A DNA stretch of 64,000 bases from Agromyces ramosus (GTDB taxonomy: Bacteria; Actinomycetota; Actinomycetes; Actinomycetales; Microbacteriaceae), in the NCBI RefSeq assembly GCF_004216665.1, contig NZ_SGWY01000001.1, positions 496,001-560,000 on the forward strand, in the 5' to 3' direction. Of the stretch, positions 16,788-26,344 are shown in pieces. Position 1 is the first letter of the stretch, and each line of letters starts with the position of its first letter. A program made the position numbers and the translations under genes. Under the pieces are notes generated by a model. It saw nothing but the letters and a program-made list of their open reading frames with translations. It did not search any database and had not been told where the DNA came from.

Positions 16788-17659
16788 TCCGATCCCCCTT
16801 CGAGTGCACCCCACGCGATCTCGGCGATCGCGCGCTGTCCGGCGATCGACGGATGGAAGAAGTCGATCGCCGAGATCTCCTCGCCGCTGAAGTCGTAGGC
16901 GAAGACCGCACCGCCGTCGTCGATGCAGCGCTCCGCGGCGGCGCACACCCGCACGATGGCCGCGTTGAACTCGTCGACCCGTGCGGCCACCGCGTCGCGT
17001 CGTGCGTCGGCCTCGGCCGAGTCGTCATCGGCCGCACCGAGCAGGTTCGAGCACGACGGGCTGCTGTTCCACGCCTGCACGGCCTGCGGGTTCGTGCGGC
17101 CGATCTCCCAGAGGTGGTGGAGGTCGGGGATGGAGAGCACGAGGATCGTCGCATCGGGCGCCTCGACGTTCAGCCGCCCGAACAGGGCGGCGAGGCCCGC
17201 CTCGTAGTCGGCCGCCGGCGTCATCTCCTCGAGGCTCGGCGCGCACGCGTCATTGCCGCCGAGGAGCACCGTGACGAGCTGCGGCCGCGCCCGGATCACC
17301 TCGTCCGCGAGGCTGAGCGCCTCCCCGACGTCGCCGCCGTCCTTCGCGGCGTTGACGACCTCGGGTTCGGCCCCGGATGCCGCGGCGAGCCGCATCGCGA
17401 TCGATCCGACGGCCGGGTCCGACCCGCCCGCCCACGAGACCTCGGCGCACTGCCCCTGCTCGCCGCAGGCGTTCACCCCGAGCGACATCGAGTCGCCGAG
17501 GATTCCGAGGGCGGCCACCTCGGCCGCGGCGGCCGGCGGCTCGAGCTCGGTGAGATCGGGCTCGGCGGCCGACGAGGCCGCGCAACCGGCCAGCAGTCCC
17601 GTGACGACGAGTGCGATGAGCGCCCGGCCGCCCCGCCCGTGCATCGGTGCTCTCCTCAT
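16784..17659 (-). CDS. SGNH/GDSL-family hydrolase, lipoprotein
   Basis: 291 aa. A signal peptide ends in the lipobox LLAGC (Cys about 26), so the enzyme is predicted to be anchored outside the membrane. Catalytic blocks: GDSMSLG (Ser nucleophile), GGND (oxyanion Asn), and DFFHPS (Asp/His pair) near the C-terminus. SGNH enzymes usually remove or transfer ester-linked acyl groups, and placement inside the flippase/polymerase operon suggests it edits an acyl group on the polymer. Both ends overlap neighbours by 4 bases. A second Met at residue 6 is an alternative start. Confidence 0.88.
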   Translation of the reverse strand: MRRAPMHGRGGRALIALVVTGLLAGCAASSAAEPDLTELEPPAAAAEVAALGILGDSMSLGVNACGEQGQCAEVSWAGGSDPAVGSIAMRLAAASGAEPEVVNAAKDGGDVGEALSLADEVIRARPQLVTVLLGGNDACAPSLEEMTPAADYEAGLAALFGRLNVEAPDATILVLSIPDLHHLWEIGRTNPQAVQAWNSSPSCSNLLGAADDDSAEADARRDAVAARVDEFNAAIVRVCAAAERCIDDGGAVFAYDFSGEEISAIDFFHPSIAGQRAIAEIAWGALEGGSE

Positions 17660-19254
17660 GATTCCGCCTTCCGCTCTCGCATGACCGCCGCGTCGTCGCG
17701 GATGACCTCGTCGACCTCACCGGTGGCCGGCTCGGCCGACGCCTCCGATGCACCCGGCGTGGTGGCCGATTCGCCGGGTGCGGCCCGCGCCGGCTTCCGC
17801 ACCTGCTTCACGAAGCCGGCGATCTGCGCGAGATCGCGTCGATAGGCCGGGATCGCGAGGCACGCGAGGAACGGCACCGCGCCGGCCGCGACTCCGAGCG
17901 TCAGCTGCACGATCGCGGGAAGTCCGTCGGTGGCGCGCTGGACCGCGGCGGCGGCGGCGTAGCAGAGCGGCGCCAGGATGAGCGGCCGGAGGATCGGCAT
18001 CAGGATGTCGCGCACCCGCATGAAGGTGCCGGAGGTCGCGTAGTAGAGCTCCGGCACGAGGAGCGCCAGCGAGAGGAGCCCGAACACCAGCGCGAGCCCC
18101 TCCGTGCCGGCCCACCAGATGCCGAGGAAGTAGCCGGCGATGAGCAGCGGACGCGTCACGACGAAGAAGACGAGCTGCCGGTGCGCGCGCCCGAGCGTGA
18201 TGTAGAGCCATCCGAGGACGCTGCCGATCGACTGCGCGACGCCGGCGATCGCCAGGATGCTGAAGATGGTCGCCGCCTCCTGCCAGCCGGGTCCGAGCAG
18301 GATCGCGATGAGCGGTGCGGCGACCGCCGCCGCCACCGCGTACACGGGGATGGTGAGGTAGCCGATGATCATGAGCGCCCCGCGCGTGTACCGCCGATAG
18401 CGCTCGGGATCGTCCTGCAGCTTGCTCAGCACGGGCAGGGCGACCCTGCCGAGGGTGCCGTTCAGCTGCTGCATCGGCAGCAGGTAGAGCGCGTATGCCC
18501 GCGAGTACTGTCCGAGCGCCGCGGGCCCGAGCTGCTGGCCGATCACCACGTTGTCGAGGTTCTTCGTCGCGTAGTTCAGCAGCTGGACGCCGAAGATGCT
18601 GCCGCCCGTCGTCACGAGCGGGAGCACCTCGCGTGAGATGTGCGGCCGTCCGAAGCGGGGCCGGGTCCCCACCCACAGCGCGACGAGTCGGTAGACCTGG
18701 CCCGACCCCGACATCACGACGAGCGACCACACCCCCCAGCCCAGCGCGGCGGTGGTGATGCCGAGGCCGACGCCGACCAGCATCGACACGACGTCGATGC
18801 CCGCGAGCGTCCCGAACCGGAGATCGCGCTGCACGCGCGCCTGCATCGGCATCGTGAGGCCGTTGATGAGGAGGATCGGCGCGATCGCGAGCGTGAGCGG
18901 TATGAGCCGTTCCTCGTCGTAGAGCAGGGCGATGAGCGGGGCCGACGCCGCGATGAGCAGCATCAGGCCGATCCCGAGCGCGACCGAGAGCCACATCACG
19001 CTCATCCACATGCGATCGCTGAGCTTCCTGGACTGGATGATCGCACCGGTGAGCCCGAAGTCGCGCACGAGGTCGGCGACGCCGACGATCGCGGTGACCA
19101 TCGCCACGAGACCGAAGTCGGCGGGTGAGAGCAACCGGGCCAGCACGACGGTCGAGGCCAGCTGGATGAGCGTCTTGCCGCCGAACCCGCCCATGGTCAC
19201 GAACACCCCACGCGACGACGTGTGTGCGAGCCGGTCGGTCGGCGGCGCGCTCAT
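17656..19254 (-). CDS. Wzx-type flippase (lipopolysaccharide/polysaccharide exporter, MOP superfamily)
   Basis: 532-aa protein with about 12-14 hydrophobic segments over residues 15-480 and a hydrophilic C-terminal tail rich in Ala/Glu. The N-terminal GGFGGKTLIQLASTVVLARLLSPADFG is characteristic of WzxC/RfbX-type exporters, which flip lipid-linked repeat units. The ATG at 19254 overlaps the GT2 stop, and the stop overlaps the SGNH gene start. It lies in the same chain of coupled genes as the polymerase. Confidence 0.92.
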   Translation of the reverse strand: MSAPPTDRLAHTSSRGVFVTMGGFGGKTLIQLASTVVLARLLSPADFGLVAMVTAIVGVADLVRDFGLTGAIIQSRKLSDRMWMSVMWLSVALGIGLMLLIAASAPLIALLYDEERLIPLTLAIAPILLINGLTMPMQARVQRDLRFGTLAGIDVVSMLVGVGLGITTAALGWGVWSLVVMSGSGQVYRLVALWVGTRPRFGRPHISREVLPLVTTGGSIFGVQLLNYATKNLDNVVIGQQLGPAALGQYSRAYALYLLPMQQLNGTLGRVALPVLSKLQDDPERYRRYTRGALMIIGYLTIPVYAVAAAVAAPLIAILLGPGWQEAATIFSILAIAGVAQSIGSVLGWLYITLGRAHRQLVFFVVTRPLLIAGYFLGIWWAGTEGLALVFGLLSLALLVPELYYATSGTFMRVRDILMPILRPLILAPLCYAAAAAVQRATDGLPAIVQLTLGVAAGAVPFLACLAIPAYRRDLAQIAGFVKQVRKPARAAPGESATTPGASEASAEPATGEVDEVIRDDAAVMRERKAES

Positions 19255-20111
19255 GCCGTCACCCGGGTGGTGTCGTCGCGCGCCCACAGCGGCTCCGTCT
19301 GCTCGGCGACCTGCCTGCGGGCGGTGAGCCTCGGCAGCGTCGACGTGATCGAGTAGACCGCGAACGCCGTCCAGAGGTCGGGCCGGACGAGGACGCGGCG
19401 CACGAGGTTCGCGGCCCGCGCTCCACCGGGTGCGGCGCCCGCGTGCTGGAGCTCGCCCGGGAGTTCGAGGTTGCCCCGCGCGATCCGCGTCGAGCGCCGC
19501 AGGTGGGCGCGGAGGGTGCGGGCGCTGCGCACGGTGAAGGCGTGGTCGTCGAGGGTTCGACGCTGGCGCGGGTGGAACAGCTGCTGGACGAAGCGGTCGT
19601 CCGCGATCACCCGCGGCCAGCGCCCGAACCGGCGGCGTCCGTCGGCCGACAGGGCGTAGACGCCGGAGCCGATGTGCCCGGTCCGCCGGTAGTCGGTCAG
19701 CTCCCAGATGCGGTAGTGCTGCCGCACAGCCCAGGCCGCGCCGACGGCGTCCACCTCGAGCCGCGGCGAGGCGACGAGGGCCCCGCCCGGGCGTTCGAGC
19801 TCGTCCGCCAGCGCGAGCAGCGCCGCGACGCCGAGCACGACGTCGGCGTCGACGTAGGCGCGCGGGAACACGGTCGCGGCCTGGTCTCCGGCTTCGAGCG
19901 CGGCGATCTTCGATGCCTCGTCGATCACGACCACGGTGACGGATGCGCCGTACGACGCCGCCACGCTGGCGGTCGCGTCGGTGCATCCGTTCGCCACGAC
20001 GACCAGCTCGAGCTCGTGCCCGCGGGGATCGGTCGTGAGCCCCTCGAGCAGCCGCCCGATGACGCTCGCCTCGTCGTGCGCGGGGATCACGACCGACATC
20101 CGGGCCCTCAC
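19251..20111 (-). CDS. Glycosyltransferase family 2 protein
   Basis: 286 aa. GT-A motifs: MSVVIPAHDE, VVVANGCTDAT, AYVDADVVLG (DxD) and a later acidic motif IADDRFVQ. The GTG at 20111 forms the GTGA overlap usual in this operon; an ATG four codons further is a possible alternative. Sugar specificity is unknown. Confidence 0.87.
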   Translation of the reverse strand: MRARMSVVIPAHDEASVIGRLLEGLTTDPRGHELELVVVANGCTDATASVAASYGASVTVVVIDEASKIAALEAGDQAATVFPRAYVDADVVLGVAALLALADELERPGGALVASPRLEVDAVGAAWAVRQHYRIWELTDYRRTGHIGSGVYALSADGRRRFGRWPRVIADDRFVQQLFHPRQRRTLDDHAFTVRSARTLRAHLRRSTRIARGNLELPGELQHAGAAPGGARAANLVRRVLVRPDLWTAFAVYSITSTLPRLTARRQVAEQTEPLWARDDTTRVTA

Positions 20112-21745
20112 CGGGTCACCCCCACGGCGTCGGCCGGCGCCGCCGGCCCTGCTGCCGTCCCGGCTTCGGACCCGACCTCCCCCGCATCCGACGGCTCCGC
20201 CGCGGCGCGCCTCGGCGCCTCCGTGAGCAGCCAGGCGCCGGCCGCGAGCAGCATGCAGAGGATGAAAAAGGTCTGGAAGAAGCCGAACGCGTCGTAGAAG
20301 AAGATGGCCGCGATGTATCCCGAGATCGCGATCGCGATGGTCAGGGCCAGTGCGGCATGACGGCGCTCGGCCGCCTGCGCGAACGCGAACCGCAGCAGCA
20401 TGATCGGCGGGACGAGGAGGAACACGGCGAGGCCGATCGCGCCGAGCGCGCCGGTCTCCATGAGGGTGCCGAGGAACTGGTTGTCGAGGATGAACGCGTT
20501 CGCCTCGTCGCCGATCACGATGCGGCTGCCGAACCCGCTGCCGAAGAACGGGCGCTGGGCGACCTCCCGCAGCGCCGGTTCGAGGTCGGCGAGGCGACCC
20601 GCGCCGCCCATGCCCGCCGAGGTGTACTGCGAGGCGACCAGCGAGTCGACATCGAGGAACGACAGCACCATCTTGTCGAAGACCTTCGGCACGACCACGG
20701 CGGCGAGCAGCACCATCGGGAAGGCCAGGGCGAAGAGGATCCCGGCGACCCGGGGGTGGAACACCAGCGTCACGAGGAACATGACCCCGAGCACGACCAC
20801 CGCGGTGCGCGAGATCGCGGCCAGCACGCCGCCGAAGAGCATCACCACCGCCCCGGCGTACACGAGCCGCCGATTGATCGCGTTGGACGGCCACCCGGCG
20901 TACTTCGCGAGGTAGACCGCCAGCGGGATCAGCAGGCAGAGCGCCACGGCGAGTGCGATCGGATGCTGGGCCGACCCGAACGCCCGCGCGACCCCGGCAC
21001 GACTGACATCGCCGCCTTCACGCAGCAGCGTGAGCGGGAGCACGTTCCCGAGCATCAGGAACACGTTCGTGCGCGAGACCCGCTCGATGACCGCGAAGAA
21101 CGAGACCACGACGCCCGCCCACGTGAGGAACGTGACGAGCAGCATCACGTCGCGCTCGCCGCGCAGCAGCTGGCGGAAGGCGTAGAACACCGACAGCATG
21201 AGCAGCAGCTGGGTCATGCCGCCGATGGCGGTCTCCACGAGCCCGGCGTTCGCGAGCTCCATGCCGTTGACGACGAACGACACGGCCACGGTGACGAGCA
21301 GGATCGCGATCGGCACCCCGAACGCCACCGGCCGCCACCGGAAGTCCGGCTGCGTGAGGAGCGCCACGAGGAGGGCGACGAGCACGATGATCAGCACCAG
21401 CCGGTAGGGCTCGAGCTGGAACGGGAGCGGGATGGGGATCGCGTAGCGCCGCGCCGGCACGAACATGATCACGCCGGCGAGGAGGACGATGGCCGTGCTC
21501 CAGGCGAACACGACCCGTCGGAGGAGCACGAGCAGCGCCAGGACGAGCAGCGCCGCGCCCGCGATGAGCGGCGGCAGCAGCACCACCGCGGCGAGCAGCG
21601 CGACGGCGAGCACGCCCGCAGCCGCGAAGACCCTGCGCCGGCTCACCCCGCGGGGCTCGGCCGATGCACCACCCGGAGGGGTGGCGGCATCCGCCGGGCT
21701 CGTGGTCTCGCCGGCGACCCCCGACGCGCCGTTGAGGACCGTCAT
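20108..21745 (-). CDS. O-antigen ligase/polymerase-like membrane protein (Wzy/WaaL type)
   Basis: 545 aa with about 11-12 hydrophobic segments and a large periplasm-side-like loop between about residues 345 and 410 containing PFFGSGFGS. That loop pattern (GxGxG after a long loop) is typical of Wzy_C/WaaL proteins. Predicted to polymerise lipid-linked repeat units outside the membrane. It sits between the Wzz-like gene (8-base gap) and a coupled GT2 gene. Sequence alone does not separate polymerase from ligase. Confidence 0.85.
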   Translation of the reverse strand: MTVLNGASGVAGETTSPADAATPPGGASAEPRGVSRRRVFAAAGVLAVALLAAVVLLPPLIAGAALLVLALLVLLRRVVFAWSTAIVLLAGVIMFVPARRYAIPIPLPFQLEPYRLVLIIVLVALLVALLTQPDFRWRPVAFGVPIAILLVTVAVSFVVNGMELANAGLVETAIGGMTQLLLMLSVFYAFRQLLRGERDVMLLVTFLTWAGVVVSFFAVIERVSRTNVFLMLGNVLPLTLLREGGDVSRAGVARAFGSAQHPIALAVALCLLIPLAVYLAKYAGWPSNAINRRLVYAGAVVMLFGGVLAAISRTAVVVLGVMFLVTLVFHPRVAGILFALAFPMVLLAAVVVPKVFDKMVLSFLDVDSLVASQYTSAGMGGAGRLADLEPALREVAQRPFFGSGFGSRIVIGDEANAFILDNQFLGTLMETGALGAIGLAVFLLVPPIMLLRFAFAQAAERRHAALALTIAIAISGYIAAIFFYDAFGFFQTFFILCMLLAAGAWLLTEAPRRAAAEPSDAGEVGSEAGTAAGPAAPADAVGVTR

Positions 21746-21753
21746 GTGGTCGC

Positions 21754-22620
21754 TCAGTCCGTCCGCGGACCCGAGCCCGCGCCCACGAGTCGGCGCTCGG
21801 CGTCGTCATCGTGCTCCGACGAGGGCGCCGGCGCGTCGATCGACGCCTCCGCGGCGCCGGCCTCGGTCGGCGGGGCGTCGGCGGCCTTCCTGCCGCGTCG
21901 ACGCGGGGTCGCCCGCCGCTTCTCGCGGCCCGAGCGGATGCCGCCGAGGATGAGCGCCAGAGCCACGAACGCGAGGAACACGGCGACGCCGGTGATCACG
22001 ATCGGGATCGCGGGGTTGCTGGTGTCGCCCTCGACGGCCGCGTTGCGGGCGAGCACCTCGAGTTCGACCCGGTTCTCGGGCGGGATCTGATCCGCGTCCT
22101 GCTCGGCGGTGACGTACCCGAGGAAGGCGTCGGTCGCGGCCGCACTGATGTCCTCCGCCCGATCCTCCGTCGCCGCGGTCCCGACGATCTCCAGCACCGG
22201 GAGCTTCAGGGATCCGGGGAAGCGCTCGTCGCCGGCCGGCTGGGTCGTGCGCCGGATCGCGGTGATCGACTCGGTGTCCTGGTCGAGTGCGCCCACCTGC
22301 GAGACGACCTGATCCTCGATCGTCTGCCCCGCCACGAGGTAGGCGTAGATCTGGGCGGCCTCCGAGAGGTCGAGCGGCTCCGGCGGGGTGACCCCCTGCT
22401 CGACCGTCTGCGCCGGCAGCTGCGCCTGGTAGAGCGTGTCGCTCGGACTCGTGACGAGCACGGTCGTTCCCGCCGTGTACGACTTCACCGCCCGTGACTC
22501 GACCTGTCCGTTCGTGATCGTGAACCCGGCGAAGAACGCCGCCGCGATCGCGACGACGAGCCCGAATGCCAGCAACCACTTGTAGCTCCAGAGTGTCTGG
22601 AGGTACTTCGGAGTCTCCAT
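21754..22620 (-). CDS. Wzz/CpsC-like chain-length determinant protein
   Basis: 288 aa with transmembrane helices at about residues 12-35 and 205-228 flanking an extracytoplasmic domain, the Wzz topology. The cytoplasmic tail is basic and Ala-rich and carries no Walker motifs, so there is no fused tyrosine kinase, and no separate BY-kinase gene is seen in the window. First gene of a minus-strand operon; ATG with GAGGGGG about 7 bases upstream. Likely governs polymer length with the Wzy-like protein. Confidence 0.82.
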   Translation of the reverse strand: METPKYLQTLWSYKWLLAFGLVVAIAAAFFAGFTITNGQVESRAVKSYTAGTTVLVTSPSDTLYQAQLPAQTVEQGVTPPEPLDLSEAAQIYAYLVAGQTIEDQVVSQVGALDQDTESITAIRRTTQPAGDERFPGSLKLPVLEIVGTAATEDRAEDISAAATDAFLGYVTAEQDADQIPPENRVELEVLARNAAVEGDTSNPAIPIVITGVAVFLAFVALALILGGIRSGREKRRATPRRRGRKAADAPPTEAGAAEASIDAPAPSSEHDDDAERRLVGAGSGPRTD

Positions 22621-22763
22621 GGCGTTCCCCCTCTTCTGTGTCCCGTCGGCTCTCGGCTGACGGGGCGTCGGCGAGCGCTCCCGTCCCGATCGCTCGGTCC
22701 CGGTGCGTCATCGCCAACGCGAGATTGAGGAACACTCCGTCAGACTCATCGTGGGGGTGGATT

Positions 22764-22802
22764 GTTAACTCCGGCCCCGGTCTCTGTTGCGGGCCTGTTA
22801 AC
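22764..22802. promoter_or_regulatory. Pair of GTTAAC elements in a divergent promoter region
   Basis: TGTTAACTC occurs twice, with the GTTAAC cores at 22764-22769 and 22797-22802, exactly 33 bp apart (about three helical turns). They sit in the 271-base gap between the Wzz-like operon (minus) and the glycosyltransferase operon (plus). Related elements lie at 9883 and 30866. An operator is inferred; no cognate regulator is identified. Confidence 0.4.
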
Positions 22803-22891
22803 TCTGCGCGTCAACACGTCGACGTGCGTTGTGCACCCGAAGGTCCGCCCCGAAGGTTGGAAGGACACATCTCTGCGTCACGGGGGTCCAC

Positions 22892-24115
22892 ATGGCTTCG
22901 ACGGGGTCGGCGAGGGGCGGCGGACGGATCTCGATCCTGTACAGCTTCCCCCACGCATTCGGCGCGCCCGGCATCGGGTGGACCGCGTGGAACCAGGTCA
23001 ACGAGCTCGTCCGGGCGGGCCACGAGGTGCACCTGGTCGCCGCGAGCATCTCGCGCCCGGTGCCGGGTCTCGCCTCCGTCGCGACGTCGCTCGCGATCGC
23101 GGGCCGACGCGTCCCCCACCGCGTCATGGGACGGGATCGGGCGCTCGCCTGGCACGATCGCGTGGCCGCCAGGGCGGTCCTCCGGCACCCGCTCGGTGCC
23201 GTCGACGTGGTGCACGTCTGGCCGCTCGCCGCGACCCGCACCATCGACGCAGCCCGTCGTCGTGGCATCCCGTCGTTCCGGGAGGTGCCGAACACCCACA
23301 CCGCGAACGCCTACGAGGTCGTCGCTCGCGAGTCCGCGCGGCTCGGCCTCACCCCGCGCGCCGGGGCGTCCCACACCGCCGACCCTCGACGGCTCGCCAC
23401 GGAGGAGCGGGAGTGGTCGACCGCGACCGGGCTCCTCGTGCCCTCCGAGGCCGTCGCGGCGACGTTCCTCGAGCGCGGGTACCACCACGCACGTCTCCGC
23501 CGGCACCGCTACGGGTGCACGCCCGCCGCGCCGGTGGTCCGACGCGAGCACGGCCGAGCCGGCCTGACCGCGGTCTTCCTCGGCCGCGTCGAACCGCGCA
23601 AGGGCCTCCACCACGCCCTCGACGCCTGGATCGCGTCGACCGCCAGCCGCGACGGGCGACTCCTCGTCTTCGGGGCCGTCGACGCCGAGTACCTGGCCGT
23701 GGTCGCCGACCGCCTCGCGCACCCCGGCATCGAGCTGCGCGGGGTGACGCCGGCTCCCATCGAGGAGCTCGCGCGCGCCGACGTCCTGCTCCTTCCGAGC
23801 CTCGAGGAGGGCAGCGCCCTCGTGACCTACGAGGCCCAGGTCGCCGGATGCGTCCCGCTCGTGTCCAGCGCCGCGGGCGCGCTGCTCGACCACGACGTCC
23901 ACGGCCTCGTGCACGAGGCGGGCGACGTCGACGCCCTCACCGCCCAGCTCGACCTGCTCGACCGGAGCCCGGAGACCCTCCACCGGCTGCGCGACGCCGC
24001 CATGTCCCACGCACCCGAACTCAGCTGGGAGGCGGCCGGGCGGAGCCTCCTCGCCGCCTACGGCCGCAGCTCGGCCGGCGAAGCAGGCGAGGAGGCGCAT
24101 GCCGACGCCGCGTGA
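22892..24115 (+). CDS. Glycosyltransferase family 4 protein
   Basis: 407 aa. N-terminal ISILYSFPHAFGAPGIGWTAW with a Gly-rich acceptor loop; C-terminal VFLGRVEPRKGLHHAL and LLLPSLEEGSALVTYEAQVAGCVPLV, the GT4 donor-binding EX7E region. ATG at 22892 follows GGGGG by 6 bases; in-frame starts upstream give unconserved sequence. The end overlaps the next gene by 17 bases. First gene of a six-gene plus-strand run. Confidence 0.88.
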   Translation: MASTGSARGGGRISILYSFPHAFGAPGIGWTAWNQVNELVRAGHEVHLVAASISRPVPGLASVATSLAIAGRRVPHRVMGRDRALAWHDRVAARAVLRHPLGAVDVVHVWPLAATRTIDAARRRGIPSFREVPNTHTANAYEVVARESARLGLTPRAGASHTADPRRLATEEREWSTATGLLVPSEAVAATFLERGYHHARLRRHRYGCTPAAPVVRREHGRAGLTAVFLGRVEPRKGLHHALDAWIASTASRDGRLLVFGAVDAEYLAVVADRLAHPGIELRGVTPAPIEELARADVLLLPSLEEGSALVTYEAQVAGCVPLVSSAAGALLDHDVHGLVHEAGDVDALTAQLDLLDRSPETLHRLRDAAMSHAPELSWEAAGRSLLAAYGRSSAGEAGEEAHADAA

Positions 24116-25037
24116 CCTCGCCGTGATCGTCTGCACGCGCAATCGTGCGACGATGCTCGCCGATGCCCTCGCCTCCATCGTGGCCGCGATCCCCGAGGAG
24201 GTCGAGGTGGTCGTGGTCGACTCGGCCTCGGAGTCGTCGGCGACCCGCGAGGTCGTCGCGGCGTCGCGCGCGTTGTACGTGCGCAGCGACATCCGGGGCC
24301 TGTCGATCGCTCGCGACGTGGGACTGCGCACCACCGACCGCCCGCTCGTCCTCTTCACCGACGACGACTGCATCGCGGTGGACGGTTGGATCGATCCCGT
24401 GCTCGATCGCTTCGCCGATCCGACGGTCGGCGCGGTCACGGGGCGGATGCTGGATCACACCCTCATCGGCCGCGACGCCCCGGCCGCATCCCTGCGGCGC
24501 TGCACGCGCACGGTCGAGGGCCTCGACGCCGGGCACGGGGCCGTGATGGCGTTCCGGCGGGAGCTCGTGCTCGAGCTCGGGGGCTTCGACCACGTACTCG
24601 GAGCGGGCCGCCGTCTGGCGGGGGCCGAGGACCTCGACATGTTCTGCCGCGTCCTCGACGCCGGTCACGCGATCGTGCACGATCCCGCCTGCGTGGTCCA
24701 TCACGTGAACACGCGCGACGGCGACTCGTACACCGCCCTCCACCTCGGCTACGGACTCGGCCTCGGCGCCCTGTCGAACAAGCTCGTCCGGCTGCGCTTC
24801 TGGACCGGGGTGGCGATGCTGGCCGTCCTTCTGAAGCGCACCGTGGGACGCGCCATCCGCCACGTCCGCGATCCGCGCAGGGGCGCCGCCGACCGCGCCA
24901 TGCTCCGCGGCATCCGCCAGGGCTTCCTCGCAGGCGCCCGCCTGCGGATCACGGGAACGACGTTCATCGACGAGCATCCACCCGAACCGACCCCGGTCGA
25001 CGCACCGGTCGACCGAGACACCGGGAGGACGCGATGA
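24099..25037 (+). CDS. Glycosyltransferase family 2 protein
   Basis: 312 aa. GT-A motifs LAVIVCTRNR, VVVDSASESS, LVLFTDDDCI (DxD) and GAEDLDMFCRV (ED catalytic region) are clear. The last 100 residues are basic and amphipathic. Overlaps both neighbours (17 and 4 bases), so it is translationally coupled within the operon. Confidence 0.88.
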   Translation: MPTPRDLAVIVCTRNRATMLADALASIVAAIPEEVEVVVVDSASESSATREVVAASRALYVRSDIRGLSIARDVGLRTTDRPLVLFTDDDCIAVDGWIDPVLDRFADPTVGAVTGRMLDHTLIGRDAPAASLRRCTRTVEGLDAGHGAVMAFRRELVLELGGFDHVLGAGRRLAGAEDLDMFCRVLDAGHAIVHDPACVVHHVNTRDGDSYTALHLGYGLGLGALSNKLVRLRFWTGVAMLAVLLKRTVGRAIRHVRDPRRGAADRAMLRGIRQGFLAGARLRITGTTFIDEHPPEPTPVDAPVDRDTGRTR

Positions 25038-26344
25038 ACGCACCCCAGCCCAAGGCCGAACTGATCCGCACCCTGGACGAGAAGTTCGTGGCGAACGCCA
25101 TCGCGTTCGAGGCGATGATCGCCGCAGCGGCCCTGCTCGTGGAGGGCGGGCTGCTCCGGCGGCCCGACGGCGCGATCGACCTCGAGGGCATCCGTGCCAG
25201 GTTCGAGGCGGTCACCTGGCACGTCCCGGCGATGCGGCAGCGGCTGGTGCCGACGCCGCTGCGCGCGACCACGCCCGCCTGGGTGCCCGTCGCCGACCTC
25301 GACGTGGCACGCCACGTGACGCTGCACCCGACCGTCGAACGCGACGACCCCGACCGGGTCGAGGTGCTGACGGGTCGGCTCAGCGGGCCGATGGACCCGT
25401 CGCGGCCCCTCTGGGACATCCGGATCGTCGAGCTCGACTCCGGACGAGTGGCGGTCGTGGGCCGCTACCACCACGTGATCGGCGACGCGCTCTTCGGCCT
25501 CCGCATCGGCGAGGTCGTCGCGGGCACCGAGTCGTCGGCGGCGATCCCCGAGGTGACCGACGCGGAGCGGGAGGCGCTGGGCGTGGCTCCGCGCACGGGC
25601 TTCGGTATCCTCGCCATCGCGTTCCGCGCGTGGCGCGGCCGGCAGCAGGGCGTCCGCGGCGCCTGGCACGAGTACTGGCGCAAGCCGTTCACCCGTCGCC
25701 TGCGGCGCTGGGGCGGACGGGTCATCCGGCCGGTGAAGAACGCCGTCATCGCGCGGTCGGGCGAGGCGACGCGAGTGCTCGTGCCCCGGCACTCCCGCTT
25801 CCTCGAGGTCGACCTGCAGCCCGTCGCGAAGCACGCGTACCGGCTGGGCGGCACCGTGCACGACCTCACCGTCGCCGCGACCCTGCGCGCGGCAGCGGCC
25901 GCAGAGCCCGATCGCGAGACGGTGTCGCTGCTCGTGCCGATCTCCCGCCGCACCGCGGCGGACGCGGACGTGCGGAACCACATCAGCATGGCCAAGGTCA
26001 CGGTGCCCGCATCGGCGCCGATGGAGGAGCTCGTGCCCGCCGTGCGGGCGCAGGTGCAGGCCGCGGTGCAGGATCCCACGCGTCGCGACCTCGGCGAGCG
26101 CGACTGGAGCGGATACGCCACGTTCGTCACGTGGGGGCGGCAGCAGCGGTACGTCGGCGACGCCGCGATCGAGTCGGTCACCGGGTGGCCCGCCGGTGAT
26201 CCGCGTGACGACATCGCCTGCCTCTCCTGCCACTACGGGACCCGCCTCACGATCTGCGTGACGACCCGCGCGACGACCGACATCGACCGCGTCATGGCGA
26301 CGATCGCGGAGTCGTTCGCGGTGCCCGTCGGCGTGGCCGGGTGA
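25034..26344 (+). CDS. WS/DGAT-like O-acyltransferase
   Basis: 436 aa. Contains HHVIGDA at residues 146-152, matching the HHxxxDG active site of wax ester synthase/diacylglycerol acyltransferases except that the last Gly is Ala, and VHDLTVAATLR further on, resembling the family's NDVVLA motif. Such enzymes move a long acyl chain from a thioester to a hydroxyl. It is embedded between glycosyltransferases and a hexapeptide acyltransferase with 4-base overlaps on both sides, so it probably acts on a glycan or glycolipid rather than on storage lipid. The ATG overlaps the upstream stop (ATGA). Confidence 0.75.
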   Translation: MNAPQPKAELIRTLDEKFVANAIAFEAMIAAAALLVEGGLLRRPDGAIDLEGIRARFEAVTWHVPAMRQRLVPTPLRATTPAWVPVADLDVARHVTLHPTVERDDPDRVEVLTGRLSGPMDPSRPLWDIRIVELDSGRVAVVGRYHHVIGDALFGLRIGEVVAGTESSAAIPEVTDAEREALGVAPRTGFGILAIAFRAWRGRQQGVRGAWHEYWRKPFTRRLRRWGGRVIRPVKNAVIARSGEATRVLVPRHSRFLEVDLQPVAKHAYRLGGTVHDLTVAATLRAAAAAEPDRETVSLLVPISRRTAADADVRNHISMAKVTVPASAPMEELVPAVRAQVQAAVQDPTRRDLGERDWSGYATFVTWGRQQRYVGDAAIESVTGWPAGDPRDDIACLSCHYGTRLTICVTTRATTDIDRVMATIAESFAVPVGVAG

